Below are positions 8,199 to 16,400 of a DNA stretch of 64,000 nucleotides, piece by piece. Numbering within the stretch: the first letter of the stretch is position 1; each line of letters starts with the position of its first letter. The DNA is taken from contig JAUXTN010000050.1 in the NCBI GenBank assembly GCA_030684355.1, positions 1-64,000 on the forward strand, read 5' to 3'. Made by a program: the position numbers and the translations under genes. This DNA is from Pseudomonadota bacterium. GTDB taxonomy: Bacteria; Myxococcota_A; UBA796; SXON01. Under the pieces are notes generated by a model. That model made no database searches. It worked only from the letters and a program-made list of their open reading frames with translations, and was not told the origin of the DNA.

Positions 8199-10018
8199 GG
8201 CACCGGGATCCGCGGGCCCTCGCAGGGGCCCTCGACGACGGTGTCCTGCACGACGCTCCAGGTGCGCTCGCCCACCTGGAGGCCGCGCATCGACGGGGCG
8301 CGACCGACGCGGACGATGATGGCGAGCGGATCCTTGCGGGCGGGTTCGGGGAACGACTGGGGGGTGGGGTCATCGGACCCTGCGGCGGGGACCAGCGCGA
8401 AGGCCCCGTCGCGCGCGATCATGCGCCAGGTGCCGGCGCGGGAGACGAGGGTGTCACCGACGGCGACGACGGGCTCCTTGGCGAGGACCTCCAGCGCGGC
8501 GCGCGTGTCGGGGTCGAGGAAGGGGGGGAGGCCTCGCGGGCGGCCGAGGCCCTCCCACACGCCGAGGATCCGCGCCACGCCGAGGTAGGCGACGCCGGCC
8601 AACGCGCAGACGAGGACGACGTGGAGGTGGTCGACGAGCGCGTAGGCGACCGCGCCGAGCACCACCGCGGCGAGCCCCATCTTCACGTGCGCGCCGAGCA
8701 GGCCGCGGCCGCGGACCTTCTCCTGGAGGCCCCACACCAGCAGGGCGCTCTCGCCGGTCACGGTGAGGGCGTGGGAGAGGGGGAGGGCCTCGACGCCCAT
8801 CCCGAAGCCGCGGGTGAGCAGCAGGATGGTGGGGATCTTCGCGGCCATGGCCCAGAGGGAGAGGCGCATGGGCGTCTTCGGGTCGCCCATGGCGTAGTAG
8901 GCCGGGACCGCGACGCGGTGGAAGCAGATGCCGTAGACGGCGATCGCGTACATCTGGAGCATGGCGGCCGTGCCCGCGGTGTCGGCGGCGGTGAACGCGC
9001 CGCGCTCGAAGAAGAGGCGGCAGAGCGGCGCGGCGAGGACCCCTAGGCCGACGGCGCTCGGGATGACCCAGAAGGCGTTGACGCGGAGCGCCTTGGTCAG
9101 CGCGGCGCCGAGGGCGTCGTGCTCGCCGCGGGCGGCGTGCTGGGAGAGGACGGCGAGCGCGGCGGTCGCGACGCTGCCGGAGATGACGGCGAGGGGGAGC
9201 TGGACGAGGCGGAAGGCGAGGGTGAGCCAGGTGAGCGCGCCGTCGCCGTAGGTGGAGGCCCACTGGGTCTCGACGAGCAGGTTGAACTGCACCGTGGAGA
9301 TGCCGATGAGCGCCGGGCCCAGGTAGCGGAGCATCTTTCCGAGGCCGGGGTGGCCGCCGAGCGTGGGGCGGGGGCGCCAGCCGAGCTTCAGGAGCGGGGG
9401 GACGGTGATGCCGACCTGCACGAAGCCGGAGAGCGTCGTGGCGATCGCGACGGCGACGATCGCGGGCTGGCCGGTGAGGCGCTCGAAGGGGGCGGCGAGC
9501 AGCGCGCCCGCGATGACCAGGAGGTTCAGCGCGTTGCCGGCGAGGGCGGGCCAGAAGAAGCGGCCCTTCACGTTGAGCATCGCGCCGAGGAAGCCCGCGA
9601 TCGAGAGCCCGGCGAGGAACGGCGAGAGCCAGCGGGTGAGCGTGACGGTGAGGGCGAGCTTCTCGGGGTCGTCCGCGAAACCGTTGGCGACGACGCGCAC
9701 CCAGAGCGGCGCCCCGAAGAGGAACACGAGGGTGGCGGCGCCGAGGGCGAGCAGGAGCACGCCGAGGAAGGCGTTCGCGAGCTGCCACGCGCCGGCCGCC
9801 CCCTCCTTCTCGCTCGCGTCCGAGAACGCCGGGACGTAGGCGTTCTGGAGCGAGCCCTCCGCCAAAAGCTCGCGGAGGAGCTGGGGGACGCGCAGGGCGG
9901 CGTTGAAGGCGTCCGTGACGGCGCCCGCGCCGAAGACCGCGGAGACGACCATCTCCCGGACCATGCCCGTGACGCGGGCGAGCAGGTTCGCGGCCGCGAC
10001 GCCGCCGGCGCCCTTCAT
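8195..10018 (-). CDS. murJ: MurJ/MviN lipid II flippase with C-terminal extension
   Basis: MurJ flips the peptidoglycan precursor lipid II across the inner membrane. The first helices carry the family signature: AAANLLARVTGMVREMVVSAVFG, then DAFNAALRVPQLLRELLAEGSLQNAYVP. About 14 membrane helices can be traced to near residue 480. The protein has 607 residues, longer than the usual 500-550. The last 110 or so residues are soluble, containing DPDTRAALEVLA and a strand-rich GDTLVSRAGTWRMIARDGAFALVP segment. The ATG at 10018 lies 15 bases behind the upstream gene. The gene is followed by an overlapping methyltransferase. Confidence 0.92.
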   Translation of the reverse strand: MKGAGGVAAANLLARVTGMVREMVVSAVFGAGAVTDAFNAALRVPQLLRELLAEGSLQNAYVPAFSDASEKEGAAGAWQLANAFLGVLLLALGAATLVFLFGAPLWVRVVANGFADDPEKLALTVTLTRWLSPFLAGLSIAGFLGAMLNVKGRFFWPALAGNALNLLVIAGALLAAPFERLTGQPAIVAVAIATTLSGFVQVGITVPPLLKLGWRPRPTLGGHPGLGKMLRYLGPALIGISTVQFNLLVETQWASTYGDGALTWLTLAFRLVQLPLAVISGSVATAALAVLSQHAARGEHDALGAALTKALRVNAFWVIPSAVGLGVLAAPLCRLFFERGAFTAADTAGTAAMLQMYAIAVYGICFHRVAVPAYYAMGDPKTPMRLSLWAMAAKIPTILLLTRGFGMGVEALPLSHALTVTGESALLVWGLQEKVRGRGLLGAHVKMGLAAVVLGAVAYALVDHLHVVLVCALAGVAYLGVARILGVWEGLGRPRGLPPFLDPDTRAALEVLAKEPVVAVGDTLVSRAGTWRMIARDGAFALVPAAGSDDPTPQSFPEPARKDPLAIIVRVGRAPSMRGLQVGERTWSVVQDTVVEGPCEGPRIPVP

Positions 10019-10033
10019 CGCGCTGCCATCAGG

Positions 10034-10753
10034 TCACTCGCGGAGGCGGCGGGCGCGCTGCCCGAGCTTGCGGCCGAGCCATGCGATGGGGACGAGGAGC
10101 AGCACGAGCACGCCGAAGAACCACGGAGGCGGGCCTTCGCCCTCGAGGCCGGCCATCCGCTGCGGGAGCGGCGCGGGGGTGGGGCTCGACTGGCCCCAGC
10201 CCGCGGGCCGGACGCGCACCCACGGCTCGCGCCCGGACTCGTCCTTCAGCCACGCGCCGTGCCAGTTGTCGCGGATGCGCCCCTGCTTCACCTTCAGCAG
10301 GGAGGTCTCCTCGGCGAGGAGGCTGCCGTCGAGGGTGACGGAGGTGGCGAAGAAGCCGTCCACATCGGGGAAGTTGCCGTTGCGGACGCCGAGCGTGCCC
10401 CGGCCGGCAGCGCGCACGGCGTGGCGGACCACCACGAAGTCGAGGAAGCCCTTCTCGCCGCCGGCGACGGGCTCCGCGACGGGGACGGGCGTGGAGGGGA
10501 GCACCGCGCCGTCCCACGTCAGGGCGACGCCGTCGGTGAGCGAGGCGAGGAGCTTCTCGCCGTAGCCGGGCGCGCCGGTGGCCCGGGCCTCCTCGAGCAC
10601 CCGGCGCTCCGGGACCTCCGCGATGTAGCGGATCTCGACCTCCGTCGCGCCTACCGTCAGCTCGATGCGATGGCCGATGGTGTCGCGGGGCGCGCCGTCA
10701 CTGCCCGTGGACGAACCGGGATGCGCCTGAAGGAGAGGGACGAGGAGAAGCAC
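10034..10753 (-). CDS. Exported, C-terminally membrane-anchored protein
   Basis: This 239-residue protein has a short signal-like N-terminus (GTG start, MLLLVPLLQAHPG), an extracytoplasmic domain of about 190 residues and one C-terminal membrane helix (WFFGVLVLLLVPIAWLG) followed by a basic tail (RKLGQRARRLRE). The N-terminal pattern HRIELTVGATEVEIRYIAEVP recalls the periplasmic domain found in front of some HupE/nickel-cobalt transporter-like proteins, but no transporter helices follow. It lies directly upstream of murJ. A cell-envelope role is an inference. The Shine-Dalgarno sequence before the GTG is weak. Confidence 0.68.
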   Translation of the reverse strand: MLLLVPLLQAHPGSSTGSDGAPRDTIGHRIELTVGATEVEIRYIAEVPERRVLEEARATGAPGYGEKLLASLTDGVALTWDGAVLPSTPVPVAEPVAGGEKGFLDFVVVRHAVRAAGRGTLGVRNGNFPDVDGFFATSVTLDGSLLAEETSLLKVKQGRIRDNWHGAWLKDESGREPWVRVRPAGWGQSSPTPAPLPQRMAGLEGEGPPPWFFGVLVLLLVPIAWLGRKLGQRARRLRE

Positions 10754-10794
10754 CGAAGAGCATCGCCCGGCCCGGGGCCGCCCGCAAGGCGGGG

Positions 10795-10829
10795 GCGAGC
10801 GCGTAATGAGCCGCGCCGAAGGCGCTCGC
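10795..10829. repeat. Inverted repeat in the leader of the rhomboid-like gene
   Basis: GCGAGCGC (10795-10802) and GCGCTCGC (10822-10829) can pair around 19 bases. They lie between two divergent genes and upstream of a strong Shine-Dalgarno sequence. It could be a leader hairpin or an operator. Nothing else supports a role. Confidence 0.25.
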
Positions 10830-10843
10830 GGGACCTACCAGAT

Positions 10844-10850
10844 AGGAGGA
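10844..10850 (+). promoter_or_regulatory. Strong Shine-Dalgarno AGGAGGA deciding the start at 10857
   Basis: AGGAGGA ends 6 bases before the ATG at 10857. An upstream in-frame ATG at 10806 has no such site, so the shorter protein is preferred. Confidence 0.75.
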
Positions 10851-10856
10851 AGGCGA

Positions 10857-11591
10857 ATGGCTAACGGACTCCCCGGCCTCGATCTCGGGTCCAACTGGAC
10901 TCCCCTGACACGCAACGTGATCGTGACCTTGTTCGCGATCTACGTGGTTCAGCTCCTCTCACAGGGCGCGATCACCGACCTGTTTGCGTGGCAGCCGTTC
11001 GGCGCCGGGTTCCAGCCCTGGCAAGTCGTGACGGCGTTCCTGTTGGGCAGCCCCGATCCGTTGTGGGCGGTGCTCGACTGGTTGGCGCTGTTCTTCTTCC
11101 TGGCGCCGGTCGAGAACCTGATCGGCCGCCGTGGGCTCGTCCAGGCGTTGGGCGTGGCTTGGGCGGTGGCGGTCGCGGTGAGCGCCACGCTGATCGCGCT
11201 CGGCGTCGTCGGGATGGCGGGCCCGTACATGGGGATCGGGCCGTTCCTCGCGGCCCTGCTCGGCCTGTTCGGCTTCCTCATGCCGCAGGCGCAGATCCGC
11301 ATCTACTTCGTGCTCCCCATCAAGGCGATCTGGATCGCCTGGGCGACCGGCCTCCTGTCCTTCCTGTACCTGCTCGCCTCGCGGGACCTCGGCTCGGCCC
11401 TGACGTTCTTCGCGTGGGGCGGCGCCTCGGTCTGGCTCGCGATCCGCAACGGCGCGGCGCGGCGCTTCCAGCTCCGGTGGAAGAAGCGGCAGGTCGAGCG
11501 GAAGCTGTCCCGCTTCGAGGTCATCGAGGGCGGCCGGACCCCGGAGAAGCGGCCCAAGCGGGGGAGCGATCCGGGCGACTGGGTGCATTAG
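10857..11591 (+). CDS. Rhomboid-fold membrane protein lacking the catalytic dyad (pseudoprotease)
   Basis: The 244-residue protein has about six membrane helices and the rhomboid layout. WQVVTAFLLGSPDPLWAVLD (residues 56-74) followed by WLALFFFLAPVE matches the L1 loop and second helix of rhomboids. MGIGPFLAAL (125-134) sits where the GxSG serine motif should be, with Gly128 in place of Ser. FAWGGA (185-190) sits where AHxGG should be, so the catalytic His is Ala. The oxyanion Asn position is Asp74. It is therefore predicted to be inactive as a protease, like iRhoms and derlins. The C-terminal 45 residues are cytoplasmic and basic. Confidence 0.75.
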   Translation: MANGLPGLDLGSNWTPLTRNVIVTLFAIYVVQLLSQGAITDLFAWQPFGAGFQPWQVVTAFLLGSPDPLWAVLDWLALFFFLAPVENLIGRRGLVQALGVAWAVAVAVSATLIALGVVGMAGPYMGIGPFLAALLGLFGFLMPQAQIRIYFVLPIKAIWIAWATGLLSFLYLLASRDLGSALTFFAWGGASVWLAIRNGAARRFQLRWKKRQVERKLSRFEVIEGGRTPEKRPKRGSDPGDWVH

Positions 11592-11621
11592 AGTTAGGAT
11601 GGCGGCTCGCTCGGGAGCTGC

Positions 11622-12476
11622 ATGTCGCCTCTGTCTCTGAAGGATCGCGTGGTCGTCGTCACCGGAGCCAGCCGCGGCGTCGGGGCGGCGGTGGCAGTGG
11701 CGTGCGCGAAGGAGGGGGCGAAGCTCGTCCTCGCGGCGAAGACGGTCGAGCCCGATCCGCGGCTCCCGGGCACGCTGCTCGACACGAAGCGCATGGTCGA
11801 GGCCGAGGGAGCCGAGGCCGAGATCGTGCAGTTCGACGCGCGGGACGCCGAGCAGTGCGACGGTGTCATCCGCGCGGCCGTGGCGCGGTTCGGGCGGGTC
11901 GACGTGCTCGTGAACAACGCGGGCGCCATCTTCTGGGCGCCGGTGGCCGACTGGCCGCAGAAGAAGTTCGACCTCGTCTTCGGCGTCAACGTGCGCGCGT
12001 CCTTCGCGCTCGCCCACGCCGCCATCCCCTACATGCGGAAGCAGGGCTTCGGCCACATCCTCATGATGTCGCCGCCGATCGTGACGGGCGGGGCCGTCGG
12101 GAAGGCGCCCTACCTCGTCTCCAAGCTCGGCATGACGCTCCTCGCGATGGCGATCGACGCCGAGGAGAAGGAGCACGGCATCGCCGCCCACGCGCTCTGG
12201 CCCGTCGCCGCGATCAAGACCGCCGCCACGGTGAACCTCGGCATGGGGGACGACGCCCAGTGGCGCAAGGTCGACATCCTCTCGGAGGCGACGGTCGCGC
12301 TGTTGAAGCGGGACCCGCGCGCGTGCGCGTTCCGCGCGTGGCTCGACGAGGAGGTGCTCGCCGAGGAGGGGGTCACCGACTTCACGCGCTATCGCTGCGT
12401 GCCGGACGTGGAGCCGCCGCCGATGTCGATCGAGCTCATCGACCCGGGCTGGGGTGCGCGGATGGGGCGCTCGTGA
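11622..12476 (+). CDS. Short-chain dehydrogenase/reductase, HSDL2-like
   Basis: This 284-residue SDR has TGASRGVG (residues 14-21) for NAD(P) binding, NNAG (98-101), and the catalytic Ser150, Tyr164 and Lys168 (YLVSK). The sequence after TGASRGVG carries the long insert typical of hydroxysteroid-dehydrogenase-like protein 2 relatives (AAKTVEPDPRLPGT, then an ALWP segment in place of the usual PG motif). The substrate is unknown and is probably a lipid or fatty-acyl carbonyl. The next gene starts on its stop codon (GTGA), so the two are coupled. It lies 30 bases behind the rhomboid-like gene. Confidence 0.87.
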   Translation: MSPLSLKDRVVVVTGASRGVGAAVAVACAKEGAKLVLAAKTVEPDPRLPGTLLDTKRMVEAEGAEAEIVQFDARDAEQCDGVIRAAVARFGRVDVLVNNAGAIFWAPVADWPQKKFDLVFGVNVRASFALAHAAIPYMRKQGFGHILMMSPPIVTGGAVGKAPYLVSKLGMTLLAMAIDAEEKEHGIAAHALWPVAAIKTAATVNLGMGDDAQWRKVDILSEATVALLKRDPRACAFRAWLDEEVLAEEGVTDFTRYRCVPDVEPPPMSIELIDPGWGARMGRS

Positions 12477-13435
12477 GCGCGCTCCTGGCGGGGCTCGCCG
12501 CGGCGATGCTGGGCGGGACGGCGCAGGCGGCGGAGACGGCGCACTACCACCCGAACGACGTGGCGAAGAAGAGCACGGTGTTCGCCAAGGTGGCGGAGGA
12601 CATGGGGCCGGCGTTCGACGAGCGCCAGGGCCGGATCGTGTCGCTCGGCACGGTGCTCGCGGAGCTGGAGCTGGGGGTCGCGCTACTCGGCCCCGCCGCG
12701 CCCGCCGAGGTGCGCGCCTGGTCCGAGAAGACGCGCCGCAAGGTCGTCGGGGAGACCCTCCGGCTCCAGCGCCACGTCGACCTCCTCCAGGAGGACTACG
12801 GCCGCGTGTTCGGCGCCGCGGTGAGCCGCGCGCTCCCGGTCGTCGGGAAGGGCTTCGACGTGAAGGAGTGCGGCGCCACCGGCGTGCTCGCGATGATGGG
12901 GAAGAAGGACTGCCCCGGGACCGACCTGAACCCCAAGCTCGCCGCCGCCATCGACGCCGACGCCGCGCTCGGCAAGGAGCTGGCCGACATCGCCTCGGTG
13001 GAGTGGCCGACGTTCGAGGCGCCCTCGGCCGCGCAGCCGGTCGTCGCGCTCACGGGCACGACCCGCTGGGTGTCGGGCGGCGCGCTCGCCGAGAAGCTCA
13101 TCGGCGGGCGGGTGAAGCTCCGTCAGGACGCGCTCGAGTCCCAGCTCGACCGGTCGCTGCCCGACGAGCCGACCCAGGAGGACCTCGCCAAGGCCCAGAA
13201 GCTGAAGGACGACTACCTGCTCGCGCTCGGCGCCGACGGGGACGTGCTCCGCAAGGCCCTCACCGAGGCGCTCGCCCGCGCCGAGAAGAAGGGCGGCCCG
13301 GCCCAGGTGGGCTGGTGCGCGAACCCGCCCGCCCTCGGCGGGTGCGCGGGGGACGACGTGACCGCCGCCGTGCTCGAGACGGTGCAGGCGGACAAGAAGT
13401 TCGCGAAGGGGATCGCGGAGCTGACGGCGGACTAG
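12473..13435 (+). CDS. Exported hypothetical protein, alpha-helical
   Basis: This 320-residue protein starts at GTG 12473, overlapping the SDR stop by 4 bases, with a good signal peptide (VSALLAGLAAAMLGGTAQAAE). The mature part is mostly helical and rich in Lys, Asp and Ala, with a cysteine pair at each of two sites (KECGATG...KKDCPG, and WCANPPALGGC) that could form disulfides in the periplasm. No known family was recognised. Its TAG stop shares the CTAG at 13432-13435 with the stop of the giant convergent gene. Confidence 0.72.
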   Translation: MSALLAGLAAAMLGGTAQAAETAHYHPNDVAKKSTVFAKVAEDMGPAFDERQGRIVSLGTVLAELELGVALLGPAAPAEVRAWSEKTRRKVVGETLRLQRHVDLLQEDYGRVFGAAVSRALPVVGKGFDVKECGATGVLAMMGKKDCPGTDLNPKLAAAIDADAALGKELADIASVEWPTFEAPSAAQPVVALTGTTRWVSGGALAEKLIGGRVKLRQDALESQLDRSLPDEPTQEDLAKAQKLKDDYLLALGADGDVLRKALTEALARAEKKGGPAQVGWCANPPALGGCAGDDVTAAVLETVQADKKFAKGIAELTAD

Positions 13436-16400
13436 CCGCGGCGCCGCCGCCCCAGCGCCAGCCCCGCCAGCGCCAACCCCGCGAGCGTGCCCGCGCCGGA
13501 CGTGCCCGACGTACCCGGGGCGGAGCAACCGCACCTGCTGTCCTGCTCGAGGATGTCGGGCTCCACGAGCTCGCTCGGGTCGGGGCGCCAGTCCACCGCG
13601 GTGTCGCGGGTGGCGGTGTCCGCGATGACCGGGCCGGTGTCCCGGGGCGTGCCCGTGTCCTCGGGGGGCTCGCCGTAGTCGCAGTCCTCGTCGGACTCGC
13701 CGTCGCAGTCCTCGTCGCCGCCGCCGCAGTCGTCGACCGTGTTCGCGGGGGAGACCGCGGCGTCGCTGTCGTCGCAGTCGCCGCCACCCCAGGCGATGGC
13801 GTCCGCGCCGTCCACATCGGCGTCGAAGTCGTTCGCGCCGTCGCAGTTGCCGTCCACGCCGTCGTACCAGGGGTCTGGCGCCCCGGGGTAGCTCGTGGCG
13901 TCGGTGTCGTCGCAGTCGAGATCGGCGTCGTAGCCGTCGCCGTCGCAGTCGGTGCAGAGGACGATGTCGCTCCCGTCGCAGTCCTGGTCGATGCCGTCGC
14001 CCTCGATCTCCGCGGCCGTCGGGGAGATCCCGGCGTCGCCGTCGTCGCAGTCGTCGCCGCCCGCGCCCTCGGCGGCGTGGCCGTCCCCGTCGCAGTCGTC
14101 GTCGTCTCCGCCGCCGCAGTCGCTGTCCACGCCGTCGTAGCAGGTGTCGGGCGCGCCCGCGTAGACGGTGGCGTCGGCGTCGTCGCAGTCGTCCCCGCCG
14201 TAGAAGGCGGTCGCGTGGCCGTCGCCGTCGAGGTCGTACTCGCTCTCGCCGCCGCAGTCCTGGTCCACGCCGTCGTAGGGGAAGTCGGTGGCGTCGGGGT
14301 GGATCGCCCCGGCGGTGTCGTCGCAGTCGGCGCCGCCGTAGAGGTCGGACGCGTAGCCGTCGAGATCGCAGTCGTTGTCGTCCCACGCGTCGCAGTCGGT
14401 GTCGACGCCGTCGTAGCAGGTGTCGATCGCGGCGGGGTTGATCGCGGCGTCGGCGTCGTCGCAGTCGGCGCCGCCGTAGGCCACGCCGTCGTAACCGTCG
14501 TAATCGAAGTCGTACTCGGCGCTGCCGTCGCAGTTGGTGTCGAGGCCGTCCCCGAGGGAGTCCGCCGCGGCGGGGTTCACCGCGGTGTCGCCGTCGTCGC
14601 AGTCGTCGCCGCCGTGCGCGTCGGAGGCGTAGCCGTCGCCGTCGCAGTCGTTGTCGTCCTCGCCGCCGCAGTCGGTGTCGACGGAGTCGTAGCAGACCTC
14701 GCCCACGGCACCCGGGTAGGCGGTCGGCTCGGCGTCCTCGCAGTCGTCGCCACCCCACGCCACCGCGTCGTAGCCGTCGCCATCGGCGTCGTAGTCGCTC
14801 TCGGTCTCGCCGGAGCAGTCGGAGTCGACGCCGTCGTAGTACGTCTCGGTCGCGTCGGGGCTGATCGCGCCGTCGGTGTCGTCGCAGTCGAGCGTGCCGG
14901 TGCCGGTGTCGATGGGGAAGCCGTCGCCGTCGGCGTCGTCGTCGTCATCCCCGGCGCAGTCGGCGTCGACGCCGTCGTAGTAGACCTCGGTGGCGTCCGG
15001 GTTGACCGTCCCCTCGGTGTCGTCGCAGTCGAGTCCGCCGAAGGCGATGTCGTCGTGGCCGTCCCGGTCGGCGTCGTAGTCGCTCGCGCCGTCGCAGTCG
15101 GAGTCGACGCCGTCGTACCAGACGTCGGCCGCAGTGGGGTTGGTGGCCGGGTCCTCGTCGTCGCAGTCGCCGGGGTAGTCGCTGCCGTCGGCGTCCGCGT
15201 CGTAGTCGTCGTCCTCCGCGCAGTCGGCGTCCACGCCGTCGTACCAGGTCTCGGGCGCGCCGTCGTACGTCGTGGCGTCGGTGTCGTCGCAATCGCCGTC
15301 ACGCTCGGTCTGCCCGTCGCCGTCGGCGTCGTCGAGGCCGAGGGCGGAGAACGAGAGGTCGTCGAGGCCGAAGGTGTCGGAGGCGGCGGCGATCACCAGC
15401 TCGTCGACGGACACGTCGAACACGAGGCCGTAGAAGGCGTCGGCCGAGGTGGGCGTGAAGGACACCGAGTAGAGGAGGACGCCATCGTCGTAGGCGTCGA
15501 CCGAGAGGAGGGCGTCCCCGTCGAGCACGTACAGCCCGATGGCGGGCTGATCCTCGGTGAAGACGACGCGCGTGGACGAGCCGGTGAGGCGGGCGCCGAT
15601 CGTGCCGTGGGGGGGGGTCCCGTCGACCGCCGTGGCCCCGACGAGCGCGCCGTCGAAGGCGACGCCGTCGTCGAAGTACTGGGTGAGGATCGTCTCGCCG
15701 GCCCCGACCACCTCGAAGTCGATGGTGGAGGTGGCGTCGAGGGCGGCGGCCGCGGCCCAGTCGGCGGCGTCGGTGTAGGCGGTGGCGTCCCCGGCGTCGA
15801 CGATGCCGTCGCAGTCGTTGTCCACGCCGTCCGCGAGGTCCTCGGCGGCGTCGGGGGAGGTCGTGCCGTCGGTGTCGTCGCAGTCGCCGTCGGCGTCGCT
15901 GAAGCCGTCTCCGTCCCGGTCGCTGTCGGCGGACCACGCCACCTCGATGGCGTCGAGGCCAAAACCGTCGGAGGTCGCGCCGGTCAGCGTGATCGCGGTG
16001 ACCTCGTCCACGAACGTGAAGGCGCGGTAGACGCCGCTCGTGCGGTCGTCTCCGGCGAGCGCGAACGTGTAGCCGGTGACGACGTCCCCGGCGGGGCCGG
16101 TCGCGACGAGCGTGAAGTCGTCGGAGGGGTCGAGGACGCGGAGGGCGAGGGCGTCGACGGGGTCGGCGAACGCGATGCCGACGGTGTTCGTGGCGCCCGG
16201 GAGGAGGCGGGCGCCGAGGGTGTCGACGACGGCCGTGCCGTAGACGGTGCCGAGCGCGGTGAGGTCGCCGGCGAAGGTGAGGTCCCCGTAGGTCGCGATG
16301 TCGTCGTCCGCTGCGTAGCTCTCGAAGTCGTAGCGGTCGGTCGCGCCGCCGCCGATGGCGTCGAGATCCCAGGCCCACTCCTCGGCGTCGTCGCGCACGC

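Noticed and set aside
13680..15310. A regular repeat that could look like a CRISPR array
   Set aside because: The repeats are in frame within a coding gene, differ from copy to copy and encode the DCDD motif.
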